Origin: JAOUEA01 sp963825635
GTDB taxonomy: Bacteria > Actinomycetota > UBA4738 > HRBIN12
Direction: 5' to 3'
DNA length: 64,000 nt
Assembly: GCA_963825635.1 (NCBI GenBank)
Contig: CAWGTU010000002.1
Span: 1 to 64,000 of the forward strand
Part shown: positions 15,578 to 25,683 of the stretch, piece after piece
Layout of the letters: every line of letters starts with the position of its first letter
Numbering within the stretch: the first letter of the stretch is position 1
Position numbers and translations under genes: made by a program
The notes under the pieces: model-generated
What the model was told of the DNA's origin: nothing
Databases searched by the model: none
What the model saw: only the letters and a program-made list of their open reading frames with translations

Positions 15578-18377
15578 TCAGGGTCCTGACGTGTCGGATC
15601 GGAACTTCGAGGCCATCTCCGTGCGCGAGTGAACACCCAGCTTGCGGTAGATCCGCTTGAGGTTGGCCTCCACCGTGTGGATGCTGATGAACAGCGCGTC
15701 GGCCACCTCCCGGTTGGTGCTGCCCCCGGCCACCAGCACCGCCACCCTGTCCTCGCTCGGCGTCAGGTCGAGCGACGAGGGGGCACGTCCGCCGATCCGC
15801 GCCTGCTCTGCACGCGTCTTCTCCGCCCACAGCGCGGCACCCAGCCCGTCGAAGACCTCCAAGGCCTTCGTCAGAGTGTCCCGAGCCTCCCGTTTCCTCT
15901 TCGCCCGGCGCTCCACGGTTCCGCGCACGAGGAGGGTGCGCCCCAGCTCGAACGGGAGCGGCAGGCGATCGTGCTGCTGCAGCGCCTCATCCGCAGCGGC
16001 CGACGCGCCATCGAGATCACCCCGCGCCGCCGACACGAGCGCCCGGCACCTGGCCCCCGTGACGATCGTCCAGGCTCGATCGAGGTTCTCGCCTGCCTCC
16101 TCGAACGTGGCGAGGAGCGCCTCGGCGTCATCGAGCCGGCCGAGCGCCACCAGCGCCTCGACCTCATCGGGGACGATGCGGAAGTAGGCGGGCTCCCGCA
16201 CGCCCATCGCCTGCTCGAGCTCGAGGGCCCTGGACAGATACGCATCGGCCTCGGCGGGTCGCCCCAGGGAGAGCTCGAGGAACCCCAGGACCGACAGGTT
16301 CGGGATCAGGAGGAAGACCTCGCCGCCCGCCTCGGCCACCCGCAACCCCTCGAGGGCTGCAAGCCTCGCCGGGTCGGCCCGCCCCAGGTGGGCTTCCACC
16401 AGGCCCACCGCGAAGTGGCCCTCCGACGATAGGACCCCCATGCCGACTCGCTGGGCTCCCGCCCTGCTCTCATGGGCGTGCTCCATGGCCGCATCCCAGT
16501 TGCCCGCCCGGCACTCCAGCTCGGCGAGGTGGTACCGGAACTGCGGGATCGCGCTCGAGACTCCGTGCGCGGCGGCATCACCCAGCAGCTCGGTGAACGT
16601 CCGGCGGGCCTCGTCCACGCGATCGGTCGACTTGAGGATCATCGCCGCGACGAAGCTCGCGCGCAGGACGTGGGATTTGAATTCGCCCTCCAAGGCCCCT
16701 TCCAGGGCGATCCCGCGATCGATCATCTCCTGATCGACCCCGCGTCCGAGGAGGAACTCGACGAACGGATAGGCCTGGAACGCCTCGGCCGAAACCCGAG
16801 GGTCCTGCAGCTCCTCGGCCAGCTGCACCGCGGCGCGCGCGTGCCGCTCCGATGCCGCGAGGTCTCCCCTGAACAGCCAGGCGTATCCGAGGTTCTGCTC
16901 GATCAGCGCCCGCAGCGCGCGATCGTCCCCCGCCTCGCCTCGAGCAGCCTCGAACACGGCCCAGGCCCCCCGCCACCCTTCGGTCTCGGCGATGCCCATC
17001 CCCAGGTCCAGCAGCACTCGGGCCCGAGCCGGCCCGGCCGTCGAGAGGTCCACCGCGAGCTCCAGGACGCTCCGCGCCAGCGAGGTGTCCCCGCACTCGT
17101 AGTGGGCCACGCCCGCCTGGTGGGTCCGCCGCACCAGGTCCTCGCCTCGGTCCCGCGGCGTCGCACGGCGGGCCATCTCCCAGAGCTCCGCCGCGGACTG
17201 CGGTGCTCCTCGAGAGCCGGCGAGCGAGGCGGCTTCCTCGAGAGCGTCGGCGACCGCAACGTCAGGGCCTTCGACGGACAGCGCCAGGTGGCGGGCGTGC
17301 TCTTCCGGATCGCGGACGATCGTCGCGAGCCTCGCATGCAGCTGCCGGCGCCGGGCCAGTGGGGCCCTCTGGTACACGGCGGACGCGAGGAGCGGGTGGG
17401 TGAACCGGAGGCGACCGCCGACGACCTCAACGACGTCGTGTGTCGATCGCGGGACGCAGACGATCGTCGACCCCGCGCGAAGGAGCGATCGCCGCAGCGA
17501 TCACGTCGGACGTCGGCGCCGACAGGGCCGAGACGACCTCCAGGGCCTCGACGGTCCGTGCGGGGAGCCCCCCGAGGCGGTCCTCGATGAGCTCTTGAAG
17601 GCGGTCAGGGATCGGGAGCCGTTCACCGGCCGTCACGTCCTCTCCACGGCGAAGCAGCGCCGATCCGATCTCCCGCGCGAAGAAGGGATTCCCCCCCGAC
17701 ATCTCATGAAGACCCAGGAGCGTGGTTCTGGAGAATCCTTCCCCGACCTTGGCCCGGAGCACCGCTTCGAGGGCGTCCTGTGACAACGGTCCGACGTGGA
17801 CGGCGTGCGTGCGATCCTCGACGAAGGCCGCCGCGACGCCCAGGGGGTCGTCATCGGCCCGGGCGCCTCGAGCGGCCGTCATCACACCGATCTGCTCGTC
17901 CTTCAGGCGCCGCACGACGAACTGGAGCACTCGGACCGAAGGGACGTCCATCCATTGGATGTCGTCGACGGCCACCACGACCGGAGAGGTGGAGGCCACC
18001 GATCGGAGGCATCCGAGGACGGCCAGGAACACGGCCCGCTGGTCAGCTCGGCTCCCCGATCTCGGGGAGCGCAAGAGGGCCACCTCGAGGGCCCGACGCT
18101 GTGGCTCCGGCAGGGTGGGGAGTGCCTCCTCGAGGATCGGCTCGAGGAGGTCGCCCAGGGCGGCGTAGGAGAGGCGTGTCTCGGCCTCGACCGGACCGCA
18201 CGAGAGCGTGCGGTAACGAAGCTGCTGAGCACCCGCCAGCCCCTCCCTCCACACTGTGGTCTTCCCGATGCCGGGATCGCCCGACAGGAGCACGGCGCTC
18301 GGCCCGGTCGGGATCGAGTCCAGGAAACGATGGAGGATCGCCAGCTCGAGCTCGCGCCCGACGACGTCGCCGGCCAT
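15578..18377 (-). CDS. LuxR-family (LAL-type) ATPase transcriptional regulator, frameshifted
   Basis: Two adjacent minus-strand frames make one ~930-residue protein. The first (18377 to ~17440) has a leading VGRELE, Walker A GDPGIGKT, a Walker B-like VVVAVDDIQWMD and the AAA/STAND architecture. The second (to 15578) has TPR-like repeats and a C-terminal LuxR HTH (LTPSEDRVAVLVAGGSTNRE, then VEANLKRIYRKLGVHSR). The frames join around 17438-17443: deleting one base there gives ...RPAIDTDVVEVVGGRLRFTH..., the normal continuation in this family. As written, the product stops after DTRRR. These large regulators bind DNA and respond to an unknown ligand. ATG 18377 follows GGGAGGGGG. A sequencing error or a recent mutation would both explain the break. 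Confidence 0.85.
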
Positions 18378-18518
18378 CAGCCCCCTCCCAAGGTCGGTTG
18401 ACGCGAGGATTCTAGGGTGGGGGTCCGAAGGCTGCGCTGACCCCGCACGGCGACGCGCTCGAGGTTCGCCCGGCCACCCGGGCGAACCTGAGCGCGAACT
18501 CCCGCCTCGACCGTGGAG

Positions 18519-18894
18519 CTACCCGGCCTGACCACGGCCGGCCACGGCGTACCCGTCGATCCGCACGCTCTCGGCCAGCATGCGGCCTTCCATGGCCTCG
18601 AGCTTCCCCGCGTTCCAGAGTGGGACGTACCCGTTGATCCGCACGCTCTCGGCCAGCATGCGGCCTTCCATGGCCTCGAGCTTGCCCGCATTCCAGAGCG
18701 ACGTTTCGGTCCTCGCCACCTCGTGGATACCGCCGTCCGCCACACCGGTGACCGCGCGATCGCGCGTGGCCACGGTGAGCGCCATCGCGCTCATGATCGA
18801 GCGCTGCGGCGGCCAGGGCGGACACGGCCGCGGTCCAGAGCGTGAACCCCGCCGGCCGGGCTGAGACCCTGATCGTTTCGGCCTTCGTGCCCAT
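18519..18894 (-). CDS. small repeat protein with N-terminal hydrophobic segment, probably frameshifted
   Basis: No known family. A strong ribosome site (GGAGGAG) precedes ATG 18894, giving MGTKAETIRVSARPAGFTLW and a hydrophobic run. About 30 residues in, the protein-like sequence moves to another frame near 18794-18830 (IMSAMALTVATRDRAVTG onwards). That frame then carries two near-identical 26-residue units, LWNAGKLEAMEGRMLAESVR plus I(N/D)GY, and ends AVAGRGQAG. Staying in the first frame gives an Arg/Gly-rich sequence typical of a wrong frame in GC-rich DNA. The corrected product would be ~125 residues: one membrane segment plus a charged repeat tail. Its role is unknown. Confidence 0.5.
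18549..18704. repeat. tandem duplication, 78 bp period, two units
   Basis: Two copies begin at 18549 and 18627. They differ at about three positions over the first ~70 bp (for example GTCGATCC versus GTTGATCC) and then diverge. The period is 26 codons, so the duplication keeps the reading frame of the small protein it lies in. Confidence 0.9.
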
Positions 18895-19117
18895 GGTTCT
18901 CCTCCTCTCACCTCGGTACCGTTCGCGAGCCCGAGGCTAGGGGGAGCGGCGACGCGAGGAATCCCCGAAACCCGTACCGATCGAACGTGGGACCGGTACG
19001 CCTTCACCTGGTCAAGGTGGTCGTGCCGTGCATACGTTCAGGGGCCGACCCTCCCTGACCGATCTCTTATCCGATGGCACGCCACAAGGGCGGCGCTCGC
19101 GCCGACGGCGGATACGG

Positions 19118-19828
19118 TCAGCGGGTTGCGGCGACCAACAGCTCGGCGAGGCGCTCAGGCTGCTCACGGAAGGGTCCGTGATCCGTATCGATCTCGACGA
19201 CTTCCGCCGCCACCGATGCGGCCATCACCCGCTGGGCCTCCGGTGGTACCAGCGTGTCGGCGGTGGTCAGCACGTAGGTGCGGCGGCGGGAGGTCGGCAG
19301 ATCGCCGCGCCACTTCTCACGCAGCACGGCGATGCCCTGCGGACGCTGCGTCCGCTCGAGGTAGGCGCGCACCGCGTCCCGCTCTGACGGGTCGGCCGCG
19401 AGGACATAGCGATCGATGTTCAGGGCGCACAGACCAGGGCCGGCACTGAGGATCACGCCATCGAAGGCGGCGATCCCCGCTTCTTCGCCGGCCTCGAACG
19501 GGTCGCCTCCCGCGAACAGATCGAGCACCGACACGCCATCCCCTGGGATCCAGGCCGCGACGTACACCACCGGAAGGTCGGGGTGCTCCACGGCGATCCT
19601 CGAGGCGGTGAAGCCTCCGAACGAGTAGCCGACCAGCACGACGTCGGTGAGGTCGTCGGGGAGCACGGCGCGCACGGCCTCCGCGTACCGCTCCAGGGTC
19701 GCGTCGGCGTCCTCGCACGGCAGGTCGACGACGATCACCGCGTGACCGGCCGCCCCCAATGTCTCGACCAGTGGCTCCATCGTCGCGGGCGTATCCCAGG
19801 CTCCGGGAACGACGACGAACGTGGACAT
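19118..19828 (-). CDS. alpha/beta hydrolase
   Basis: The 236-residue protein is an alpha/beta hydrolase of the small esterase-like group. It begins MSTFVVVPGAWDTPATMEPL, has the nucleophile elbow GYSFGG (Ser in GxSxG, residues ~88-92) and ends with a catalytic-His motif DTDHGPFREQPERLAELL. The upstream TADTLVPPEAQ holds the likely acid residue. There is no signal peptide, so it acts in the cytoplasm. ATG 19828 follows AGGAGGA. It is a single gene downstream of tRNA-Leu on the same strand. The substrate cannot be told from sequence. Confidence 0.9.
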   Translation of the reverse strand: MSTFVVVPGAWDTPATMEPLVETLGAAGHAVIVVDLPCEDADATLERYAEAVRAVLPDDLTDVVLVGYSFGGFTASRIAVEHPDLPVVYVAAWIPGDGVSVLDLFAGGDPFEAGEEAGIAAFDGVILSAGPGLCALNIDRYVLAADPSERDAVRAYLERTQRPQGIAVLREKWRGDLPTSRRRTYVLTTADTLVPPEAQRVMAASVAAEVVEIDTDHGPFREQPERLAELLVAATR

Positions 19829-19898
19829 CGAACGGGTCCTCCTGCTCTGCGTACAAAGGCGTATCAAACGCGGCGAGGGATCATCGCGCAAGTCCAGT

Positions 19899-19985
<87 letters not shown>

Positions 19986-20069
19986 GAGTGGGACCGGCAT
20001 CGTAGCAAGACCTCGGCGCGCGCACGTCCCCCGAACGAGTGAGCGCGAGAACCATCCCTTCGCCCGATG

Positions 20070-20102
20070 TACCCGGAACCGGGTAGCTGCCGATACCCGG
20101 TT
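20070..20102. promoter_or_regulatory. inverted repeat plus extra half-site (candidate operator)
   Basis: TACCCGG-AA-CCGGGTA at 20070-20085 is an inverted repeat with 7 bp arms. A further half-site TACCCGGTT lies at 20094-20102, just before the ATG at 20108. The spacing suggests a dimeric repressor site with an accessory half-site, but no promoter hexamers are clear. Confidence 0.4.
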
Positions 20103-20107
20103 CTGCC

Positions 20108-20484
20108 ATGACCGAACGCTCGCAGCACATCGACTTCGACGAGCTGATGCGAGTGCTGACGGTCACCGGCTTCGTCGCGCTCGCGACCTGGGTGACGGCC
20201 TCGTCGGTCGGCGTGATCTCCGGCTACGTCGCCGTCTCTCCGCCCGGCGACCCTGCGGTTCCTGCTGGCGGTGCTTGATCCTGGTGTTCGCGCGCCGCAC
20301 CTACTGGGAGGTGCGCGAGTGGCGCTGGGGCAAGCTGCCGCCCGACGAGCGCTTCGGGTTCTCGAACCCCCTCGCCGAGCACCCACGAGCGGCGGAGCTC
20401 GGGCTCCCCGACATGCCGGGCCGCGACGACGAGGCCGAACCGATCGGCACGGCCGCAACCGGTTCGTCACACCCCCGGGCGTAA
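20108..20484 (+). CDS. small membrane protein with two frame breaks
   Basis: No family recognised. From ATG 20108 the protein reads MTERSQHIDFDELMRVLTVT then a hydrophobic helix, and stops early at 20276-20278. A second hydrophobic stretch (TLRFLLAVL, then ILVFARRTYW) is present but needs two single-base shifts near 20245 and 20271. The C-terminal part EVREWRWGKLPPDERFGFSN up to the stop at 20484 looks protein-like. Corrected, it would be a ~125-residue protein with two transmembrane helices and a charged tail, sitting directly upstream of fhaA. The two indels are probably sequence errors. Confidence 0.55.
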
Positions 20485-20498
20485 CATAGGCGCCGGGA

Positions 20499-20520
20499 AC
20501 GGGGCTCCCGCAGGCCCCGT
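20499..20520 (+). promoter_or_regulatory. hairpin abutting the fhaA start codon
   Basis: ACGGGGC (20499-20505) pairs with GCCCCGT (20514-20520), loop 8 nt, ending one base before GTGATG at 20521. A TAACAT at 20482-20487 could be the -10 of the cluster promoter; no good -35 is seen. The hairpin would sit over the ribosome-binding region of fhaA. Confidence 0.4.
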
Positions 20521-21223
20521 GTGATGACGCCTGTGCCCAATCTCCGCGACTTCGAACGACGTCTGGGGGGCCTCGTGGAGGGGCTCTTCTCCAAGACGTT
20601 CCGATCCGGCGTGCAGCCGATCGAGCTCGCGAAGCGTCTGATCAAGGAGATGGACGCCGGGCGCACCGTCGGGGTCAACGAGGTCTGGGCGCCCAACCAC
20701 TTCGAGTTCTCGCTCTCCGCCGAGCGACCACGAGCGCCTCGAGCACGCCGAGACGGCGATCGCGAAGGAGCTCGAGTCGGTGACCCGCGAGAACGCGAGC
20801 GAGCGCCGGTGGGGGCTGGTCGGGCCGCCCGAGGTGACGTTCGCGGTCGACGAGCGGCTGAAGAAGGGCGACATCCGCTGCGTGGCGACCCTCGTGGAGG
20901 GGCCGGAGCGGTTCGAGCCTGCGGCCGCGCCGGCACCCATGCTGGTGATCCGCGAAGACGGCGTCGAACGCACGATCACCCTCACCGGCGACACCGCCAC
21001 GATCGGCCGGCTGCCGCAGTGCGAGGTGACCCTCGCCGACCGAGGGGCGTCGAGGCGTCACGCCCAGATCCGCCTGAAGGACGGCGCCGCCACGCTCACC
21101 GACCTCGGCTCCACGAACGGCACGGAGGTCAACGGTCACTCTGTGCAGACGGCGGAGCTCGACGACGGAGACCGCATCACGATCGGCACCACCGTGCTCG
21201 TGTTCCGCAGGGGGGAAGCGTGA
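20521..21223 (+). CDS. fhaA: FhaA-like FHA-domain protein (DUF3662 + FHA), frameshifted
   Basis: The N-terminal ~70 residues (PNLRDFERRLGGLVEGLFSK, QPIELAKRLIKEMD, NHFEFSLSAE) match the DUF3662/FhaA_N domain of actinobacterial FhaA. After that the frame is wrong until the sequence resumes as DHERLEHAETAIAKELESVT, VGPPEVTFAVDERLKKGD and a C-terminal FHA domain (TIGRLPQCEVTLAD, SRRHAQI, GSTNGTEVNG). One extra base near 20725 (gag-c-gac-cac) explains this. FHA domains bind phosphothreonine; in mycobacteria FhaA helps control peptidoglycan synthesis via PknB and MviN. It is the first gene of a tightly packed cluster. Given its place in a conserved cluster, the frameshift is probably an error in the sequence. 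Confidence 0.85.
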
Positions 21224-21708
21224 TGCCGGCGATCCTGGCCCAGAGCGTCACGCCGTTCGCGCTCTCGGCCCTCAAGTACGGCCTCTTCGCGCTGTTGTTG
21301 CTGTTCATCTGGCGGGCGATGCGCTGGGCCGTGCGGGGCCTGAGCGTCGAGACGGCGACACGCTCGTCGCGTCGTGCCGCGAAGAAGGGCGGTGCGGCCG
21401 CAGAGCCTGCCGTGCCGCCCGGTCCGTCGGCCGTCGTGATCCACGCCGAGGGGGCGAAGCCCCGCACGGTGCCGGTGAGCGGCAACATGGTGATGGGTCG
21501 AGCGCCCGAGTGCGAGCTGGCGCTCGACGACACGTTCATCTCGCAGCAGCATGCGCGCCTCTTCGCGAAGAACGGCTCCTGGTTCGTCGAGGACCTCGGC
21601 TCCACGAACGGCACGTTCGTGAACGACCAGCGCCTCGCCGCCCCGGCCATGGTGCAGCCGGGCGACCGCGTACGCGTCGGCACCACCGTGCTGGAGCTCC
21701 GGCGATGA
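21223..21708 (+). CDS. fhaB: FhaB/FipA-like FHA-domain protein
   Basis: The 161-residue protein has one N-terminal transmembrane helix (about 11-30), a basic linker and a C-terminal FHA domain: VMGRAPECELALDD, SQQHARLFAKNG, DLGSTNGTFVNDQRL. FhaB (FipA) is a PknB-cluster protein that recognises phosphothreonine and links division proteins to stress. Its ATG overlaps the fhaA stop (TGATG), and its stop overlaps the pstP start (ATGA). Confidence 0.9.
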   Translation: MPAILAQSVTPFALSALKYGLFALLLLFIWRAMRWAVRGLSVETATRSSRRAAKKGGAAAEPAVPPGPSAVVIHAEGAKPRTVPVSGNMVMGRAPECELALDDTFISQQHARLFAKNGSWFVEDLGSTNGTFVNDQRLAAPAMVQPGDRVRVGTTVLELRR

Positions 21709-22808
21709 GGGTCGAGTTCGGCGCCGCCACCGACATCGGCCGCGTCCGCGAGGTGAACGAGGATTCCTACCTCGTCGAGGACCCGCTGTACGCGGTCGCC
21801 GACGGCATGGGTGGACACCGGGGCGGCGACGTCGCGTCGAGCCTCGCCCTCGGGACGGTCGAGGAGCTGTTCCGAGAACGGGAAGGCTCCCTCGCCGACC
21901 AGGTGCGCGAGGCGAACCGGGCCGTGCACGAGCGCTCGGTCGCCGACACGAAGGTGAGCGGCATGGGCACGACGCTGACCGCCGTGATGATCGAGGGCGG
22001 CAACGCGCGCTTCGCCCACGTCGGCGACAGCCGCGCCTACCTGCTGAGGGCGGGCGACCTGCGCCAGGTCACGAGCGATCACACGCTCGTCGCGCGCATG
22101 GTCAAGGCCGGCGAGATCAGCCCCGAGGAAGCGGCGGTCCATCCCCATCGGAACGTGATCACGCGATCGCTGGGCACGGAGCCGACGGTCATGGTCGACG
22201 AGGACACCGTGCCGCTCCTCGATGACGACCGGCTGCTGATGTGCAGCGACGGCCTCACCTCGATGGTGCAGGAAGAACAGATCCGGGCGATCCTCGAGGC
22301 GGAGCCCGACCCGCAGCGCGCCGCGGACCGCCTCGTGAAGGCGGCCAACCGGGCCGGTGGCATCGACAACATCACGGTGCTGGTGCTCGATGCGCACGCC
22401 GAGGACGGCGACCCGGCGCCGGGCGAGCTTCCGAAGATCTCGAGGCGACCGAGCACGACGCGGTTGATCGCGGGCACGCTCGTGACGGTCGTCGTGGTCG
22501 TCGGCGCCCTCTTCGCGGTGCGCGCCTACATCGACCGCCAGTGGTACGTGGGCGACGCCGACGGCCGCGTCGCAGTGTTCCGGGGCATCCCGGCGCGGCC
22601 GCTCGGCATCACGCTCAGCGACGTCGACACGCAGACCGAGATCCCGTCCGACGAGGTCGTCGCGCTCGTGATCTACCGCGACCTCCCCGACGGCATCAGC
22701 GCAGAGAGCCGGGAGGACGCGTTCGCGATCGTCGAGCGGATCCGCTCCGACGTCGAGGAGCAGGGCACGACCGCCCAGGGCGGCGGCGGCGGGGGCGGCT
22801 CGGGATGA
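21705..22808 (+). CDS. pstP: PP2C-family Ser/Thr protein phosphatase PstP
   Basis: The 367-residue protein reverses PknB phosphorylation. The cytoplasmic PP2C domain (residues ~1-235) shows the metal ligands in VREVNEDS and AVADGMGGHRGG (Asp33), then GMGTTLTAV, HVGDSRAYL, SDGLTSMV and GGIDNITVLVL. A transmembrane helix (~248-270) and an extracellular tail with a Gly-rich end follow, as in mycobacterial PstP. Starts and stops overlap both neighbours by four bases (ATGA), pointing to translational coupling. Confidence 0.95.
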   Translation: MRVEFGAATDIGRVREVNEDSYLVEDPLYAVADGMGGHRGGDVASSLALGTVEELFREREGSLADQVREANRAVHERSVADTKVSGMGTTLTAVMIEGGNARFAHVGDSRAYLLRAGDLRQVTSDHTLVARMVKAGEISPEEAAVHPHRNVITRSLGTEPTVMVDEDTVPLLDDDRLLMCSDGLTSMVQEEQIRAILEAEPDPQRAADRLVKAANRAGGIDNITVLVLDAHAEDGDPAPGELPKISRRPSTTRLIAGTLVTVVVVVGALFAVRAYIDRQWYVGDADGRVAVFRGIPARPLGITLSDVDTQTEIPSDEVVALVIYRDLPDGISAESREDAFAIVERIRSDVEEQGTTAQGGGGGGGSG

Positions 22809-24134
22809 GCGAGGTCGCGTTCCCCACGAGCGCCGCCGACACGCCGCGCCGGCCGGTCACGGGACTGTGGCTGCTGATCGTCGCGATCGCGATCTCGCTC
22901 GCGGCGTACGCGATGGCGGGGCTCGGCCTGAGGGGCCGCACGCCCCGCGACTTCGTCGTGTACGGCCTCGTCTTCACGGGCGCCTTCGTGGCGGGGTGGC
23001 TCGTCGTGCGGTGGACCGCGCCGCGAGCGGACCCGGTGCTCTACCCCGACCGCGACGGTGTTGGCGGGTCTCGGCATCGCGATGCTCTACCGGATCATGG
23101 TGGCGCGCGGTGAATCCACGATCGCCCGCGAGCAGGCGATGTGGCTACTGGTCGGACTCGCGGCGTTCTGCCTCACGCTGTGGTTCGTCCGCGACGATCG
23201 ACAGCTGAACGCCTACACGTACACGCTCGGGTTGATCGGCGTCGTGCTCCTGCTGCTGCCCGTGGTGCCCGGCATCGGTCGCGAGATCAACGGGGCTCGC
23301 CTCTGGGCGCAGGTGGGACCGTTCTCGTTCCAACCGGCGGAGTTCGGGAAGATCTTCATCGTCGTCTTCCTCGCGGCCTACCTCACCGACAAGCAGGAGT
23401 TGCTCGCCGCGGGGTCCGGCCGGTTCGGACTTCCGCGGGTGAAGGACCTCGGACCGCTGCTGCTGGCCTGGGGTGCCTCGCTCGCGGTGCTGTTCCTCGA
23501 GCGCGACCTGGGTGCGTCGCTGCTCTTCTTCGGCGTCTTCGTCGTGATGCTCTGGATCGCGAGCGGACGGTCGGCGTACCTGTGGCTCGGGCTCCTGATG
23601 TTCGCCGCCGGGGCCTGGTTCGGCTACCTCGCGTTCGACCACGTGCAGGCGCGCGTCGACACGTGGCTGCATGCGCTCGACCCCGACAAGGTCACGGGGC
23701 TCGGGTACTTCCAGCTCGCGCAGGGGTGGTTCGCGATGGCGACCGGCGGCATCGTCGGCACGGGACTCGGCCAGGGCTCGCCGACGCTGATCCCCTACGT
23801 CGGCAGCGACTTCATCTTCGCCGCGTTCGGCGAGGAGTTGGGCATGATCGGGGCCGTCGCGCTGCTGCTGCTGTACCTGATCCTGATCGCGCGCGGCTTG
23901 CGCGTCGCGATGGAGCGCCAGGACACGTTCGGCAAGCTGCTCGCCACGGGCCTCACGACGATCCTCGCGCTGCAGACGTTCGCGATCGTGGCCGGCGTGA
24001 CGCGCCTGATCCCGCTCACCGGCGTGCCGCTCCCGCTCGTGAGCTACGGGGGGTCGAGCCGGGTCGCGACGTTCATCATGCTCGCCCTCTTGATCCGGGT
24101 CTCGAGCGGACCGATGGAGCGCTCGCGTGGATAG
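22805..24134 (+). CDS. rodA: SEDS-family peptidoglycan glycosyltransferase (RodA/FtsW), frameshifted
   Basis: The first frame (from ATG 22805) gives three N-terminal helices up to DPVLYP. The second continues with VLAGLGIAMLYRI, a multi-pass body with the SEDS motifs GARLWAQVGPFSFQPAEFGK, FIFAAFGEELGM and a C-terminal VPLPLVSYGGSS. The break at ~23053 falls in a CCCC run; with one C fewer the sequence reads ...LYPTATVLAGLG... without interruption. SEDS proteins polymerise glycan strands together with a class B PBP, here the next gene, whose GTG start overlaps this stop by 8 bp. Because the protein is normally needed and all else is intact, a consensus error is more likely than loss. Confidence 0.9.
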
Positions 24135-25650
24135 GCGCATCCGCCGCCTCGGCATCGGGCTCGTCGCGTTGTTCGCGCTGCTGTTCGCCCAGCTCTCCTA
24201 CGTGCAGGTGATCGCGGCCGACGACATCAAGGCGCAGCCGGCGAACGCCCGGCGCCAGATCATCGCGGAGTACCGGGTCGAGCGCGGTCCGATCCTCTCG
24301 GCCGACGGCGACTTGCTGGCGCAGAGCCTGCGCAACCAGGAGCGCCGAGCAGAGCTGCTGTTTCGACGGGTCTATCCCGACGGACCGCTCTACGCTGGTC
24401 TCACCGGGTACTACTCGCGCATCTACGGGCGCGCCGAGCTCGAGCAGGCGGCCAACCCGTTCCTGTCGGGGGACGCGCCCGAGCTCGCAGTGTCGACGTT
24501 CACCGACCTGATCCTCGGGAGGCAGCGCAAAGGCGGCGCGGTCTTCACGACGATCCGCAGCGACCTGCAGGAGGCGGCCGCTCGCGCGCTCGGCGACCTC
24601 CCGGGCGCGGTCGTCGCGATCGAGCCCGAGACCGGTGACGTGCTCGCGCTCGTGGCGAACCCGTCCTACGACCCGAACTCGATCTCGTCGGGCACCGACG
24701 AGGACATCAACGCGGCGTGGGAGTCGATCTCGACCGATCCCAGCCAGCCGCTCATCTCGCGCGCGAAGGACGAGCTGTACCTGCCGGGCTCGACGGGCAA
24801 GCTCATCACCGCGTCGGCCGCCCTCGAGAACGGGGTCGACCCCGTCACCGACCAGTGGCCGAACCCGCGCGTGCTCGACCTGCCGCAGACGACGAACACG
24901 CTCGAGAACTTCGGGGGATCCCTCTGCAACGGGGGGTCGCAGACCGTCTCGATGGCCGAGGCGTTCCAGGAATCCTGCAACGTGACGTTCGCCGAGATCG
25001 GCCTCGACCTCGGCGCCAAGGAGATGAGCGAGCAGGCGCGCGCCTACGGGTTCTGCCCGACCGACCCGCCCGAGCAGGTCGAGTGCGAGGAGCCGACGAT
25101 CCCGTTCGTGCTGCCGTGGGCGAACGGCCGGTTCCCGGTGCCCTCGTACTTCGCCGACCGCCAGCCACAGCTCGCGTTCTCGGCGATCGGGCTCGACAAC
25201 GTGCTGACGAACCCGCTGCACATGGCCCTGATCGCGGCGGCGATCGCGAACGACGGCGTGATGATGCAGCCACGGCTGATCACCGAGGTGCTCGACCCGA
25301 CGGGCAAGCCCGTGCGGGAGTTCGAGCCAGAGCAGTACGGACAGCCGATCAGCGACGGCAGCGCGAGGGAGATGCGGGCGATGATGCTCTCGGTGACCCA
25401 GGGCGGGACGGCCTCGAGCGCGTTCTCCGGGTTCCCGATCGCGGTCGCCGGCAAGACCGGCACCGCCACGAACGGGGAGAACCGGCCCCCGAACGCGTGG
25501 TTCACGGCCTTCGCGCCGGCCGCCCCCGGTGACGAGGCTCGCATCGCCGTGGCGGTTATCGTTCTCGACGGCGGCAACCTCGGGAACGAGGCCACCGGCG
25601 GGCAGGTGTCGGCGCCGATCGCGAGAGAGGTGATCGATGCGTACCTGTAG
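24127..25650 (+). CDS. pbpA: class B penicillin-binding protein (PbpA-like transpeptidase)
   Basis: The 507-residue protein has a short cytoplasmic start, one transmembrane helix (residues ~8-28) and an extracellular transpeptidase domain that cross-links peptidoglycan. Active-site motifs are STGK (Ser ~222; STFK is more usual), SCN (~283-285) and KTGTA (~443). It lacks long N-terminal additions, matching PbpA of actinobacteria, the partner of RodA. It starts with GTG inside the rodA stop region. Confidence 0.95.
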   Translation: MDRRIRRLGIGLVALFALLFAQLSYVQVIAADDIKAQPANARRQIIAEYRVERGPILSADGDLLAQSLRNQERRAELLFRRVYPDGPLYAGLTGYYSRIYGRAELEQAANPFLSGDAPELAVSTFTDLILGRQRKGGAVFTTIRSDLQEAAARALGDLPGAVVAIEPETGDVLALVANPSYDPNSISSGTDEDINAAWESISTDPSQPLISRAKDELYLPGSTGKLITASAALENGVDPVTDQWPNPRVLDLPQTTNTLENFGGSLCNGGSQTVSMAEAFQESCNVTFAEIGLDLGAKEMSEQARAYGFCPTDPPEQVECEEPTIPFVLPWANGRFPVPSYFADRQPQLAFSAIGLDNVLTNPLHMALIAAAIANDGVMMQPRLITEVLDPTGKPVREFEPEQYGQPISDGSAREMRAMMLSVTQGGTASSAFSGFPIAVAGKTGTATNGENRPPNAWFTAFAPAAPGDEARIAVAVIVLDGGNLGNEATGGQVSAPIAREVIDAYL

Positions 25651-25683
25651 GCGTGGGACGGAGACGATGAAGGGCGTGACGAG

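Noticed and set aside
18412..18894. Full-length first frame of the small repeat protein
   Set aside because: After ~30 residues it becomes an Arg/Gly/His-rich sequence; the other frame has normal protein composition with the repeat. I kept only its N-terminus.
18895..19117. The gap between the repeat protein and the alpha/beta hydrolase
   Set aside because: No gene-like frame, tRNA or strong hairpin is visible.
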